Positions 56,501 to 63,248 of a DNA stretch of 64,000 nt are shown here, piece by piece (within the stretch, counting starts at the first letter, position 1; the number at the start of each line of letters is the position of its first letter). The notes beneath the pieces were generated by a model that was not told where the DNA came from, ran no database searches, and saw only the letters and a list, made by a program, of their open reading frames with translations. The position numbers and the translations under genes were made by a program. The DNA lies in NCBI GenBank assembly GCA_944474755.1, contig OX104123.1:13417275-13481274 (forward strand), in the 5' to 3' direction. Source of the stretch: Limnoperna fortunei. Its lineage: Eukaryota > Mollusca > Bivalvia > Mytilida > Modiolidae.

Positions 56501-56838
56501 TTCATTTCATAAATCTATTTGTTAGTTTACGCCACGTTCAGCAATATTCAGCAAACGCTGAAGAAAAGTACGATAACAAATCTGTTCTTGCTTCTTAATA
56601 TTGTATTTAACATTTATTTATTCAATTGGGTCAAGCAATACACAACAAACATTGACAGACATTGTGAAACTTTTAGTTTCTTTTTTGCAGTGGTCATGGA
56701 CTATCTGGACTAGGTCTTCTTATTTGGATGTCCTTTGTGGCTGTTCCTTTTATGTTCGGTGGTGCCATAGCAACGGGATATGCGATGAAAGCGACAGGTG
56801 TGCTTTATGTGTACGTAGATTCGATTGGTGCAATATGA
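35275..56838 (+). CDS. YeeE/YedE-family (Sulf_transp) membrane transporter, ten exons
   Basis: Reconstructed coding exons: 35275-35554, 49129-49212, 50294-50451, 51200-51248, 52732-52834, 53790-53913, 54652-54712, 55014-55183, 56286-56437 and 56691-56838. They total 1329 nt, 442 residues plus TGA. All introns are GT-AG and all phases agree. A hydrophilic N-terminus of about 68 residues is followed by about nine hydrophobic segments (near 69-89, 110-132, 155-174, 191-212, 234-256, 279-302, 344-361, 369-392 and 401-424). Signatures of the family: VFEP and IRNQM after the first segment, GIGMTLSGSCPAM with Cys175, and GARFAAGCTSGHGLSG with Cys392. Bacterial relatives (TsuA/YeeE) import thiosulfate using conserved cysteines. 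That the animal protein carries thiosulfate or another sulfur species is inference. Family sure, substrate not. The start could instead be Met22. Confidence 0.88.
35503..35750 (+). repeat. tandem duplication of the exon 1 end with its donor
   Basis: Two units of about 123 bp. Unit 1 covers the last 50 bp of exon 1 and 70 bp of intron; unit 2 (35626-35750) repeats it. Exon CTGCAAAAAGCGAGAG-GTAATT compares with intron CTGCAAAAAGGGAGAC-GTAATT, and TTAATTAATACT, TCATAATAAT-type words and CTGTTCC follow in both. The duplicate coding part is disrupted (T-run), so only its donor-like site remains intact. Confidence 0.75.
35862..36019 (+). repeat. intron 1 duplicated segment, copy 1
   Basis: GTGCAGATTTTGATAAGTCT, GTTATTTTTTAATCAATAA, ATTAGCGCTTTTCCTATTTT and ACCCTGCATATACCAGACAA recur in order at 36305-36470. 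The copies begin 443 bp apart. Confidence 0.85.
36020..36304. other. intron 1 spacer between duplicated segments
   Basis: A/T-rich, with CCACTCTCAAAGGAGGTATG; nothing coding seen. Confidence 0.4.
36305..36470 (+). repeat. intron 1 duplicated segment, copy 2
   Basis: Second copy of 35862-36019. A 64-codon frame in this copy is broken in the first copy, so it is not coding. Confidence 0.85.
36471..37997. other. intron 1, no gene seen
   Basis: A/T-rich intron sequence with a T16 run near 36868 and a (AAAACAAA)-rich run near 37530-37590. Confidence 0.5.
37998..38290. repeat. 125-bp tandem repeat, 2.3 units
   Basis: CCTTCGCGTCGCACAACAAG and GCGTAATATTGATAAG-type words recur at 37998, 38123 and 38250, with GAGCAAATGTC and ATATTTTACT between them. 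Confidence 0.85.
38514..38631 (+). mobile_element. 5'-truncated tRNA-derived SINE
   Basis: Begins in the body (CTTACCGAAGGTCGGGGGTT), continues through TCCTGGTAGTCCGGATTCC, GGACGCCATGATATAGCTGA and ends GTTAAACACCATTCAAGCAA. The tRNA-like head is absent. Confidence 0.85.
38632..39745. other. intron 1, no gene seen
   Basis: A/T-rich; a duplication of CAAATATATAACG-ATATCTCACC (39173-39200) and CAAATATATGACAGTATCTC (39251-39275). Confidence 0.5.
39746..40062. repeat. 28-bp minisatellite, about eleven units
   Basis: Units share GTAGGTACCAGTTGATAAAA and GAATAGGC. Period 28 bp, with small indels. A minus-strand frame of 129 codons crosses the array as a by-product. Confidence 0.92.
40063..43125. 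other. intron 1, no gene seen (3 kb)
   Basis: Includes a local triplication of AAGTTAAC-AATCAATT-GACGGGC near 40240-40370. A segment (CAAGTTAACAAACAATAAAT near 41330) is shared with 47790. Otherwise unassigned. Confidence 0.45.
43139..43401 (+). mobile_element. full-length tRNA-derived SINE with target-site duplication
   Basis: The best-preserved copy: GGCCTCGGTGGCCGAGTGG, TTGATCACGTGGTCTGTCAA, B box GGTTCGATTCTC, GGTTTTCTCCGGGTACTCCG, AAAACTGGACGCCATGATAT and an ACACCATTCAAACAAACAAA end. Flanked by TAATGTCCTATTG (43126-43138) and TAATTTCCTATTG (43402-43414). The length of about 263 bp can serve as the local reference. Confidence 0.95.
43416..43584 (+). mobile_element. 5'-truncated tRNA-derived SINE in tandem with the previous one
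   Basis: Begins at the B box (GCTCGAGTCTCACTGCGG) and continues through the body and AAAACTGGACGCCATGATAT to GCCGTTAATCACCATAG. It lies just beyond the target-site duplication of the preceding SINE. Confidence 0.85.
43788..44022 (-). mobile_element. tRNA-derived SINE
   Basis: Complement strand: GTTTGTTTGTTCCAATGATG, CACTTTCAGCAATATCATGG, GGAGTACGGGAGAAAACC, a partial B box (CCGCAATCTCGGCG) and CCACTGGGACACCGAGGCCC. Confidence 0.85.
44023..44679. other. intron 1, no gene seen
   Basis: Contains an inverted repeat of about 20 bp around 44420-44480: GATATTTGTATTGATACGAA opposite TTCGTATCAACAAATATGTC. Otherwise unassigned. Confidence 0.5.
44680..44735 (-). mobile_element. SINE tail fragment
   Basis: GTTTGTTTATACCGTTAACC ... 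GGGCAATTTCCAGCTATATC matches the SINE 3' end on the complement strand. Very short. Confidence 0.4.
44760..45035 (+). repeat. dispersed repeat family 3, copy 2
   Basis: Same word order as 10558-10835, including TATCCTACGTCAACCACAAT, CATGAGAGATATCT, CTGTCTTTGTTTACAAACGT and TAGTCCCGCAGTAAACGG. Confidence 0.75.
45036..46448. other. intron 1, no gene seen
   Basis: G13 run near 45296; a very weak SINE-tail-like stretch near 46070-46130 (AATGGACGCCATATTATC). No exon found. Confidence 0.45.
46449..46707 (+). mobile_element. tRNA-derived SINE with duplicated 5' end
   Basis: GGGCCTCGGTG occurs twice (46449 and about 46468). GGTTCGAATCTTAATACGG, AAGGTCGGGGTTTTTCTCC, TTGGACTCCATGATAAAGC and CATTAAACACCATTGAAACA follow. 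Confidence 0.85.
46708..49128. other. intron 1, no gene seen; (TTA)n
   Basis: 2.4 kb A/T-rich. A LINE-tail-like AACAATAAAAACCTTTATTA-(TTA)n lies at about 48295-48322. The end of the region gives the acceptor TTTAATTTTTTTTTCAG before exon 2. Confidence 0.5.
49129..49212 (+). CDS. transporter exon 2 (residues 94-121)
   Basis: Acceptor TTTTTTTTTCAG, then residues VFEPISIRNQMVFESFIMLK and TFLSAVAG; donor GTAAGT. VFEP/IRNQM is a family hallmark after the first membrane helix. Leaves one base (phase 1). Confidence 0.9.
49330..49540 (+). mobile_element. tRNA-derived SINE, strongly diverged (intron 2)
   Basis: AATGGTCAAGGTAGTG, ACTACTATTGATTACAACGT, GGTGGGCTCGAATACAAC, GAATAAAAACTGGATGCAAT and an AACAAACAAAC end, in consensus order. 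Confidence 0.65.
49541..49805. other. intron 2, no gene seen
   Basis: Unassigned A/T-rich sequence; a 61-codon frame here is not supported. Confidence 0.4.
49806..49905 (-). repeat. dispersed repeat family 3, fragment
   Basis: CCGCCATGAGAGATATCTCT, GGCAGAGGTGATTGTGGTTG and ACGTAGGATGCGCGGAATCC are the complement of the first 100 bp of 10558-10835. Confidence 0.75.
50012..50239 (+). mobile_element. tRNA-derived SINE (intron 2)
   Basis: GGGGCTTCGGTGGTCGAGTGG, B box GATTCGAGACTCACTACGG, GGTTTTCTCCGAGTTCTCCG, CTAGACGCCATGATATAGC. It ends only about 55 bp before exon 3. Confidence 0.87.
50294..50451 (+). CDS. transporter exon 3 (residues 122-174)
   Basis: Encodes the rest of the second membrane segment (GQLCFIILSVVPP), a loop with Cys149, and the third segment ending GIGMTLSGS. 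Donor TCG-GTAAGT at 50452, phase 0. It is the template for the adjoining 66-bp array. Confidence 0.88.
50389..50980 (+). repeat. 66-bp minisatellite made of the exon 3 end and its splice donor
   Basis: Nine units (seven spacings of 66 or 65 bp, the last also 65). Each carries AGTTTATTTACAAGCGGGCT through GAATGACGTTGAGCGGGTCG and the donor. Donor positions: GT at 50452, 50518, 50583, 50715, 50847 and 50913; GC at 50649 and 50781; the ninth reads TCGTTAAGT and has lost its GT. Unit 1 is the coding exon; unit 2 brings an in-frame TGA, so use of any later donor would stop translation. AGTTTAT occurs both in the exon (50389) and at the start of the original intron (50981), a likely seed for slippage. 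Confidence 0.92.
50986..51199. other. intron 3 remainder
   Basis: A/T-rich, ending in CATTTTCAG acceptor. Confidence 0.6.
51200..51248 (+). CDS. transporter exon 4 (residues 175-190 plus one base)
   Basis: Only 49 bp: CPAMVLVQIGSWVPNA. Begins with the signature Cys175 that follows GMTLSGS of exon 3. Acceptor TTTTCAG, donor GTAAGT, phase 1. Confidence 0.88.
51279..51328 (-). mobile_element. SINE tail fragment (intron 4)
   Basis: GTTTAACGCCAATATAAGCA and ATTTTTCAACTA match the SINE 3' end on the complement strand. Confidence 0.5.
51329..51837. other. intron 4, no gene seen
   Basis: A/T-rich. A short inverted repeat around 51715-51835 (AAATAGGATTTAGGAAATTA opposite TAATTTCCTTAAATCCTATA) brackets about 100 bp. 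Confidence 0.5.
51838..52270. repeat. tandem repeat of 55-70 bp, about seven units (intron 4)
   Basis: Units share TAACTTACGCCAGTCCGGTA, CTGTAGCTAGCAATGCGTGA-type and CAGCTACCTGTATAACTTAC words, with internal duplication of TACTGTACTGTA. Confidence 0.85.
52271..52645. repeat. tandem repeat of about 45 bp, eight units (intron 4)
   Basis: GTACTGTACTGTATCTATCT, GGAGGACAGCCTGCAGGCGG and CCCCATAC recur. Units with GTGGGCATGCATCATGCA alternate, giving a longer repeat of about 180 bp. Unusually GC-rich for this window. Confidence 0.85.
52732..52834 (+). CDS. transporter exon 5 (residues 191-224 plus two bases)
   Basis: Encodes the fourth membrane segment (FTLLGCLTAALLYGMVAPFI) and a basic loop (QRLTRPKNPLKKQ). 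Acceptor TTTTTTTTACAG, donor GTATTG, phase 2. Confidence 0.88.
52921..53067. repeat. 29-bp tandem repeat, five units (intron 5)
   Basis: Near-identical units of TTTGTTTCACTACGTTGCTT-ACGAGATTA. The low divergence indicates recent expansion. Confidence 0.95.
53142..53351 (-). mobile_element. tRNA-derived SINE, diverged (intron 5)
   Basis: Complement strand: TTTGAATGGTGTTTAACGCC, ATATAATGGCGTCCAT, CACACCCTGCCCCAACC and CCACGTGGCCACCGAGACCC. B box deleted. Confidence 0.8.
53352..53789. other. intron 5, inverted repeat
   Basis: Contains an inverted repeat of about 45 bp with a small loop, 53418-53527: TTACATTGGTACGAGTGAAT-TATCGGATTTCTA opposite TAGAAATCCGATAATCCAAT-AGTACTAATGTAA. Otherwise unassigned, ending in the acceptor TTTTTTACAG. 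Confidence 0.6.
53790..53913 (+). CDS. transporter exon 6 (residues 225-266)
   Basis: SLPETFKLPFFAIALPMTVL then LGIVIFIIEWFWPW, covering the fifth membrane segment and a Trp-rich end. Donor GTAAGT, phase 0. Confidence 0.88.
53949..54209 (-). mobile_element. rearranged SINE with duplicated head (intron 6)
   Basis: Complement strand: normal tail and body to GGAGTACCGGGAGAAA, then a deletion. The head segment occurs twice: GACCACGTGATCGATAGTAA-ACGAACTACTTTAACCATTC and ACAAGTGATCAGTAGTAGAC-GAACTACTTTAACCATTC. Each is followed by GGACGACAAAGCTATGGCTAA or its near copy. Confidence 0.8.
54210..54651. other. intron 6 remainder, no gene seen
   Basis: A/T-rich; acceptor CTCTTTTTCAG at its end. Confidence 0.5.
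54652..54712 (+). CDS. transporter exon 7 (residues 267-286 plus one base)
   Basis: RSNPSSANVITAVSWPPYAS. Donor GTCAGT, phase 1. The P-P-Y-A-S-G-I-L-L-G junction with exon 8 enters the sixth membrane segment. Confidence 0.85.
55014..55183 (+). CDS. transporter exon 8 (residues 287-343)
   Basis: GILLGITQIPLVLFVEDTLG, then GSSSYVTMVSQWVVTERLQK and LFPYLANKRTGVGNWWQ. Contains the sixth membrane segment and the loop before the seventh. The LGxxQ-P and GSSSxYV words are typical of the family. Donor GTAAGA, phase 0. Confidence 0.9.
55265..55532 (-). mobile_element. tRNA-derived SINE (intron 8)
   Basis: Complement strand: GTTTAACGCCACTTTCAACA, CATGGCGTCCATTTTTTATT, GGAAGCCGGAGTACC, B box AGATTCGAACCCGC and CCATTCGGCCAC. 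AGTATTG on both sides may be part of a target-site duplication. Confidence 0.87.
55580..56095. repeat. 28-bp minisatellite, about eighteen units (intron 8)
   Basis: Units of TCACATTACGACAATTACGT-ACACAATG, alternating CACATT/CATATT and ACGTAC/ACTTAC variants in blocks. As 28 is not a multiple of three, all + frames stay open by rotation (up to 216 codons), which is an artefact. It starts about 50 bp after a SINE. Confidence 0.95.
56286..56437 (+). CDS. transporter exon 9 (residues 344-393 plus two bases)
   Basis: VFLVSGAVIGALLSAVSSTT, then LASSHGVQAHVGFFGGFMMI and VGARFAAGCT. Carries the seventh and eighth membrane segments and Cys392 of the family signature. Acceptor ACTTTCAG, donor GTAATT, phase 2. 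Confidence 0.92.
56691..56838 (+). CDS. transporter exon 10 (residues 394-442, stop)
   Basis: SGHGLSGLGLLIWMSFVAVP, then FMFGGAIATGYAMKATG and a short C-terminus to TGA. Completes the GCTSGHGLSG signature and the last membrane segment. Acceptor CTTTTTTGCAG. Confidence 0.9.
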
Positions 56839-57053
56839 AAGTGACTTGCCAAAATGAAGTTGTAAGGAAAACAATTATTTCTTCTGTTGCGTGCAATATG
56901 ATAACAGGAACGAAAATCAGCAGTACTGACTGCGTTTAAGATATCCAGATCGCAGTTGACCACGTGATCATAGATGGTGTCCCGTTTGTCCATTAATTTT
57001 TAATGGAGCAGACCTCGGTAATGTTCGGCAAACATCGGAAATATTCGTTGAAA

Positions 57054-57170
57054 AATAAAATTAAACAGTAACGTCAATTATGGATACCTTAATTATGAAT
57101 ATTAAACATTACAAAGAATTCACATTATGGAAAGCTAAAAGACGGTGATATCTAATTTTGACTGAATAAA
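57054..57170 (+). terminator. candidate polyadenylation signals
   Basis: AATAAA at 57054-57059 and again at 57165-57170, about 215 and 325 bp after the stop codon. Either could end the transporter mRNA. Confidence 0.45.
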
Positions 57171-57464
57171 AGACCAAAGATCGCCCAGTCTTCCTCAGAG
57201 TACGTGAGCCATATTTTTTCTGCTGTGCCAAGAAAAATTTCTTTCTGAATATGTACATATAACTGAAAAAGTATTATTTCATTTTTCATTGTATTCAACA
57301 ATATATGCAATTAATATTTATATTTTTTAATTTTGTAATTACCTTTTTATCACATTGTTAGAAAATAGTTTATTTTTATGGACATTTTTTTTTAATTGAG
57401 AAGCAATTTTTAACTTGTGTGCTACAACCGACAAAAAATTAGTTTTAACTAACATTTTATGAAG
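57171..57464. other. intergenic, no gene seen
   Basis: A/T-rich. Confidence 0.4.
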
Positions 57465-57612
57465 AGCGAGTTTTCTATTAATGTGTACAATGTACGAACA
57501 GCCAGTTTTCTATTAATGTACAATGTACGAACAGCCAGTTTTCTATATTAATGTACAATGTACGAACAGCCAGTTTTCTAGTAATGTACAATGTACGAAC
57601 AGACAGTTTTCT
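57465..57612. repeat. 36-38 bp tandem repeat, four units
   Basis: AATGTACAATGTACGAACAG and CCAGTTTTCTA recur, the last unit diverged. Confidence 0.88.
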
Positions 57613-58764
57613 ATTTTTGTCTACAATATACACTGAACATTTTTTTTTAACTTAAACAATGTAAAAAGAACCAACTTTTATTGTACCGTATAATGTTTCC
57701 AGAACCAATTATTAATTTGTATGTAAAAAAATCTCAATCTAGGTTAATGTGATAAGGTAATATTTATAAAACAATATGGTATTCTATGCAAAATACGAAA
57801 AAAATTGTATGGCATGCCGTAACCACATATAAAGGTAATTTTTGTCTTTGTTGACTTGAAATGTCTTTGAAGTTTTGTGGTCAAATTTGTGAAGTTCTCA
57901 GGTTTTATTAAATTAAAAGGCATTATTTTTTTGTTTTCTTTTAACAATTTCATTATAAACATCTTTAAATAATGAGAACATCTGAAAAATATAATTAATT
58001 CCATGGTATATATATTAATGGTGTTTGAGCTGCACAGTTTGTTTTTAAAAACCTATGCAATATCGCTGTAATATTTTATAACTGCTTATATTTCTGAAAT
58101 AAGATTTTTGTTTGTTTACTTCATTAATGAATTTTTCGCTTTCTGAACGTTATTCCTTTAAATTTATAACATTAAAATGGAAACTTTTATTATTTAATTC
58201 TGCAAGTGTGATAATTAGGGTTTACAATATGGTCATATCCATATCATTACCATTTTATCTATATTTAAATTTACAAGTTTCAAATAAATCTATATATCGC
58301 CCTGCATGGAAGACATGGATCTTCATTAAAACATTATAGCATACCATATCTGCCTGAAGGGTGTGATAAGGCATCCATATTACACCCTTTTGCGATATGG
58401 TTCTACAATCTCTGTCAGAATCATATTTAGAATCAAACATACCTATTCTAAGATTAACGACTTATTCAAGTTTATCGGTTTTTATAAAGAAACACGATTT
58501 GGAAAATATGTTTTTAAATTTTAATTGACATTACCAATATAATTGTTTGTCTGTATATTAATATTTTTTTAGGTAAGAAAGATTTTTAATAACAACAATA
58601 CCATAGACAATCTTCGATATATCATGCCATCTCTACATCTCATAAATAAGTAAGGCTTTCACATCTCCTACATAATAGTAACACGGATTTGCTAGTTTAC
58701 CTGCCTGAGTTGTGAACACCTGAACAGGTACTCTGGCTCAATACAATATATATTTATATATAGG
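57613..58764. other. no gene seen
   Basis: A/T-rich unassigned sequence. A complementary pair of ATACCATATCTGCCTGAAGG and AAGGCATCCATATTACACCC words near 58335-58390 may be a decayed inverted repeat. Confidence 0.45.
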
Positions 58765-58915
58765 TTTTTTGTTTGAATTGTGTTTAACGCCACTTTGCAC
58801 ATTTTTTAGCTTTATCGTGGCGTCCAGTTTTTATTGGTGGAGAAAGCCGGTGTACACGGAGAAAACCCCCGACCTGCGGTAGGAAAACTGGCAATCCTAG
58901 TCATTAAGATTAGAG
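58765..58915 (-). mobile_element. 5'-truncated tRNA-derived SINE
   Basis: Complement strand: GTTTGAATTGTGTTTAACGC, CGTGGCGTCCAGTTTTTATT, CACGGAGAAAACCCCCGACC and TTAAGATTAGAGTC. The tRNA-like head is missing. Confidence 0.87.
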
Positions 58916-60322
58916 TCAATATATATAGGGTAATAACTACTGAAACTGAATAGAACTCCCAGCTAGATAAACACACAAAGTGACTAAACGAGGAAAGCAT
59001 ATTGTATCGTATTTATTCGTATCTGTCTGTATCAGTATCTATAAATAAATCAATGTCGTCTGCAATTCTGTTCGATTTCAAAATGATAATCGAGTATATG
59101 TGTATTTAAATACACCATAACTAACATAGAAACTGATATATTTTGTGATATATTATATAGTTTAGCCTGTCAATATAATTTTGTGTATTTCAAGATTAAA
59201 ATGAATTTTTACTAGTAATTGATTACATTTCAGTTTTTTACTTAAACACAGATTTTATAAACCTTATTGATCCTTTAATACCTAATTTAATAAATAAATA
59301 AATAAAGATCGTGGAAAAAACATATTGAACAGGTCTAATAATAATTTACATTAAAAAATAACAGAATATCTTAAAAAATCTGTAACATTTTACAATACTT
59401 ATGAACATGAATATTATAGGCCATTCTAAACGGTCTCCACTTATTATTATAGGCCCTTCTAAACGGTCTCCACTTAAAGTAGATTGGTTACGGGTTTGAT
59501 TTCACTGTAAATATTGTATAATATATATTTACCGGTGAACTTTGATTTTTGTATACAAGGATACTTGCCATTATCACATTACCACGTGACATGAACGCGT
59601 ATCACGTGACACTTATTAACCAATGATTGCAGTAACTTTAATGGACCATCGTGGTACCACTATGGTTGTGACTCATTTATTTGTGGCTCTTGGAATTTTT
59701 AGAACAAACATAAACATTTTTTTATTTATTAATCTAAAACATTGTACTAAACTCTTCTGTGTTAAATTTTTGTATCTTTTATATGTGTGTCAGGCCTGAA
59801 TATTTCAGTTTTTATTTTCTGACGAAATAAATTTGTCTAATGCTTTAATAACAACATCGATCACACCCTATATAACTTGGGCAATAAATGATGTGTTGAC
59901 TAATATATCAAAATTGAAAAAAAACATCAGGTCCTACCACTTTATAGTCAAAGAACCACAAATAAAGATGTTAAATTAACACACTGAGCATGCGCTTACT
60001 TGAGACGGTTGATTACCAACCGTTTTGAAAGAGACGTTTGAATAAACACAACACGTTTTTTACATTATTAATAATTTAATATCGTTCATTTTAGAACATA
60101 ACTTCCTCTGCATTTGAGAAAAAGGTAACACATTTATAACACGAAAGGCAATAACGTCTTTATAACACTGATCACGTGATATTTCTGTTGTATTATTGCC
60201 CTACCTTGCATCACTTTGTATCACGTGTATATAGAGTTCATATTAGATAATGTACTGTTCTATTCTTAGACGGCTGAAGTCATTTTTATACTTCATTGTT
60301 ATAGCATTGTGTTATTTTCATT
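58916..60322. other. no gene seen; 36-bp duplication
   Basis: Includes a two-unit tandem repeat at 59411-59482 (TATTATAGGCC-TTCTAAACGGTCTCCACTT). Otherwise A/T-rich. Confidence 0.5.
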
Positions 60323-60610
60323 TTGCCATTGTTATTGGGACAAATTATGACACTGTTATTTATGTATGCATTCGTTACGACTGTTGAATTTTATATTAAA
60401 CTTTTTATACTGGTAACCAGTCGTGTAGTATTACTTCCTTTCCGGTTTAACTATGCATCACCGGAAATAAGCACCAGTGCCATCACATCTAGTTTGTGTA
60501 TTCCATTCAATCAAAGCTGTTTAATGCCTGAACCAAGTCAGGACCATTGCTGTATTTATTATATCTGTGGTTGTTGGTTCAGTATAGTTATTCGGTTTCC
60601 CGGACTTTGA
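60323..60610 (+). other. unassigned 95-codon frame
   Basis: Starts at ATG in TTTTGCCATTG context with a hydrophobic N-terminal part (LLLGQIMTLLFMYAFVTTVE) and a Cys-rich end. I recognise no family and see no splice partner or promoter. Probably chance. Confidence 0.15.
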
Positions 60611-60804
60611 TTTATGGATTGTTTTTTGTGACGGTTTCCTCGGTGTTCTGTATTTTGGTATCACCTTCATTTGACCGGAAACGTTCTTTGTTTCTTAACA
60701 TTCCAGCAGCATTGTAGACTGGAGGAGCCTGTTTATTACAAAGTACTGGTTTTAAGTTCAATTTTAGAACCACTATTAACATCTAACACTGCATGAAACA
60801 ATAA

Positions 60805-61335
60805 CTTTTAGGATAGTCAAAAGGTATCCAAAAGTCCCAATTTTGACTACATTTTGTTGTCTTTTTAACACATTTTAAAAAAATACAAAAGATCTAAAAG
60901 ATCACCTTTCTGTATACCTTTTTGACTTCAAAAGTCAGTCGAAATGGCCCACTTTTGATTTGACAAAAGGTGTTGAAAAGTTTACCTTTCCAAGTCTAAA
61001 ATATGTTCAAAAGGTGAACAACAAAATATGACCTTTTTTTCCAAAATATAATCTGTTGTAGACAAAAGATAATAAAAAGGTCAAATATCCTCACAAGAAA
61101 AGGTGATGAAAGGTAGGCCACAGATGGTATTTTCAAAACCAAAAGACCAACGACATATGGTATTTTGACCAAATTAAAATCCAAAAGGTCTCCTTTTGTA
61201 TTGATGAAATTACAAAAAAAATTGCATAAAAGGTTACTTGTTATAATCTTAAATATGGTCCAAAGGTTCTGAAAGTCCATATTTTGCATGGACAACATTA
61301 CAAAATGGACATTTTGTAAACTAGTGAGCATCATT
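60805..61335. repeat. region seeded with AAAAGGT/ACCTTTT words
   Basis: Over 530 bp the word AAAAGG or its complement CCTTTT occurs more than fifteen times at irregular spacing and in both orientations (AGTCAAAAGGTATCCAAAAG, GATCACCTTTCTGTATACCT, TTCAAAAGGTGAACAAC, CCAAAAGGTCTCCTTTTG). It is not a tandem array. A 137-codon minus-strand frame overlaps it without recognisable domains. Confidence 0.5.
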
Positions 61336-62229
61336 GCTGACTTACATTTATCAATAATGCTAGTCTTGTGATAAAAGAATTTGTCTAGTCCAATGAAAAG
61401 GTTGGGCAAGTTTTACCCTAGAAATATTGCTGACACTGTGCTCACTTAAGCTCTAATATTGGACTGTTGAATTTGTATCAATAGGATGACCACCAACTTG
61501 AATAATGGTCAAGGAAATTCTAGATGGCACATAATTCAGAAAGTAGAGTTAAAGTGTACCAGCTAATACAATTGCTTATAATCACTGAGCTGATAAGACT
61601 TGTCTAATGGCAATTAATCCCAAAGTTGTAAATTCTATTAACCTTGGTATCTTTGATGACATTTTATTTCTTACAATTTTTCTCTTTTCAAGTGGATAAA
61701 TATTGAATAAAAGAATTAAACAGTTCAACGATTTATTGAATAAATGCTAATTATGTCAATATGTACATTTTTCAATCTGTTTTACAATCCAAGATGAAGG
61801 TGTTTTAGTTCATTTCTGGTGGCTCATTTTCTGTCCTTTCTGCTTTTGGTTGAACAAATGTCAATAAATTTACAGTCTAATTTCATCTTTTATTCTTTAA
61901 ATTTATCCAACTTTGAAGATGTCTAGTATGTAATAAATCCATCTTGAAAATCCTCATATGAGGGCATATAAGGCCATAAAGACAGGTCTTATCTTCTTGA
62001 TATCACTGATCTCCATATTGTCTAGTGCAGTTATGATCCACTTGGTTTTCTGAAAAATATATATACAGCATATGTGTGTGTTACAGATCTAGAAATAACT
62101 AAAATGATAAGGGGCACAGTATGTAATAATAATAAATGTTGACATTTTGTATAAAATATCCATAAAACTGAACATTTGGGAGGGGGCTGGAGGGGGTCCA
62201 TTAACACAGTAATAATTTTTAAATTTTTC
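61336..62229. other. no gene seen
   Basis: A/T-rich unassigned sequence. Confidence 0.45.
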
Positions 62230-62635
62230 GCAAAACAGATAACAGTACATTTAAAATAATGATAACACTAACAGATAACAGCAATTTACATTAGAAAACA
62301 GTGAGTTTATAAATCGAAAAAAACAGATAACAGCAGAATCTCATCAAAGGGCGATACAGTGAAAAAATGCATTAATCAGTGTTTCCATAGAAACTCGTAT
62401 GTGATCTTATGTATATCCCTCCCTTCACAGGGAGACTTAATTACATTGAAATAAGTGGTGATTAAAATGAATTAACAGATAACAGAGAAAAATCTGTTAA
62501 ACAGTTAACATTGTTCTGATTATCATTGAACGTACAGCAAACATGGCTTTTATTTTCGTTATAACAGTTAACAACAATTTTCAAAAAAACCAGTTAACAG
62601 ACGGGACATGTAAAATGCCCAAAACATGTTAACAG
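62230..62635 (+). repeat. region seeded with AACAGATAACAG words
   Basis: ACAGATAACAG occurs at least four times (62236, 62271, 62321, 62474), and TTAACAG or GTTAACA variants many more, all on the + strand and irregularly spaced over 400 bp. The same word appears once at 16517-16530 within the CGGGAAT-seeded region. Confidence 0.5.
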
Positions 62636-63019
62636 TAAAGATATTGCCCCACCCCCTCCTTACTGATATGGCTTTCTACTGTTTCGAACATTGTCATTTA
62701 GAACACTCCATATTAAATGAAGAAGCATTTGTTCATCATTGAAGGTTGTAATTTAATGTGACCTTGTCTGTTTTGATGGATTTGCTGTCAGATGTTTATT
62801 CTATCTTCTTTTTATTTATACACTCAAAAAAATTCTAGACTGAAAAAGTATTATCGTAACATACTTCTTTTTTCTGTTCTAGTGATTCTTTCTTCTTTTT
62901 CTAGACATCTAGCTTGTCGTTATGCATAGCAGTGTTTTCGTGCTTCTTTGTCAGGCAGTACATCTACATGTATCTGTGAATAGTATCTGAAAAAAAAATA
63001 TTTATTTGCAAGTACTCTG
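62636..63019. other. no gene seen
   Basis: A/T-rich unassigned sequence. Confidence 0.4.
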
Positions 63020-63248
63020 AGGGACAGATCATTTAACTTGAAGGGGGGGGCTTGGTTTTTTGTTTTGTTTTGTTTTTTGAAGGCGTCACGACAGAATATT
63101 TTTTTCATTAGCAGAAATCCCGGAATTTTTTTTTTTCTTACCCTCTGCTTCCAAAATTTTTTTTCATCAGAAATCATTTTCAAAGTATTTTTTTTTAGGA
63201 AAAAAACCAAGCCCCCCCCCCCCCCTTGCAAGTTAAATGGTCAGACCA
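63020..63248. mobile_element. G-run TIR (MITE-like) element, copy 2
   Basis: AGGGACAGATCATTTAACTT-GAAGGGGGGGGGCTTGGTTTTTT at the left mirrors AAAAAAACCAAGCCCCCCCC-TTGCAAGTTAAATGGTC at the right. The interior (GAAGGCGTCACGACAG, TTACCCTCTGCTTCCAAAAT) is the complement of the copy at 33810-34065. Confidence 0.82.

Noticed and set aside
56601..56939. 112-codon frame over exon 10
   Set aside because: It is out of frame with the conserved transporter exon.
60996..61409. 137-codon minus-strand frame
   Set aside because: It lies in the AAAAGGT-seeded region, is low in complexity and has no domain.
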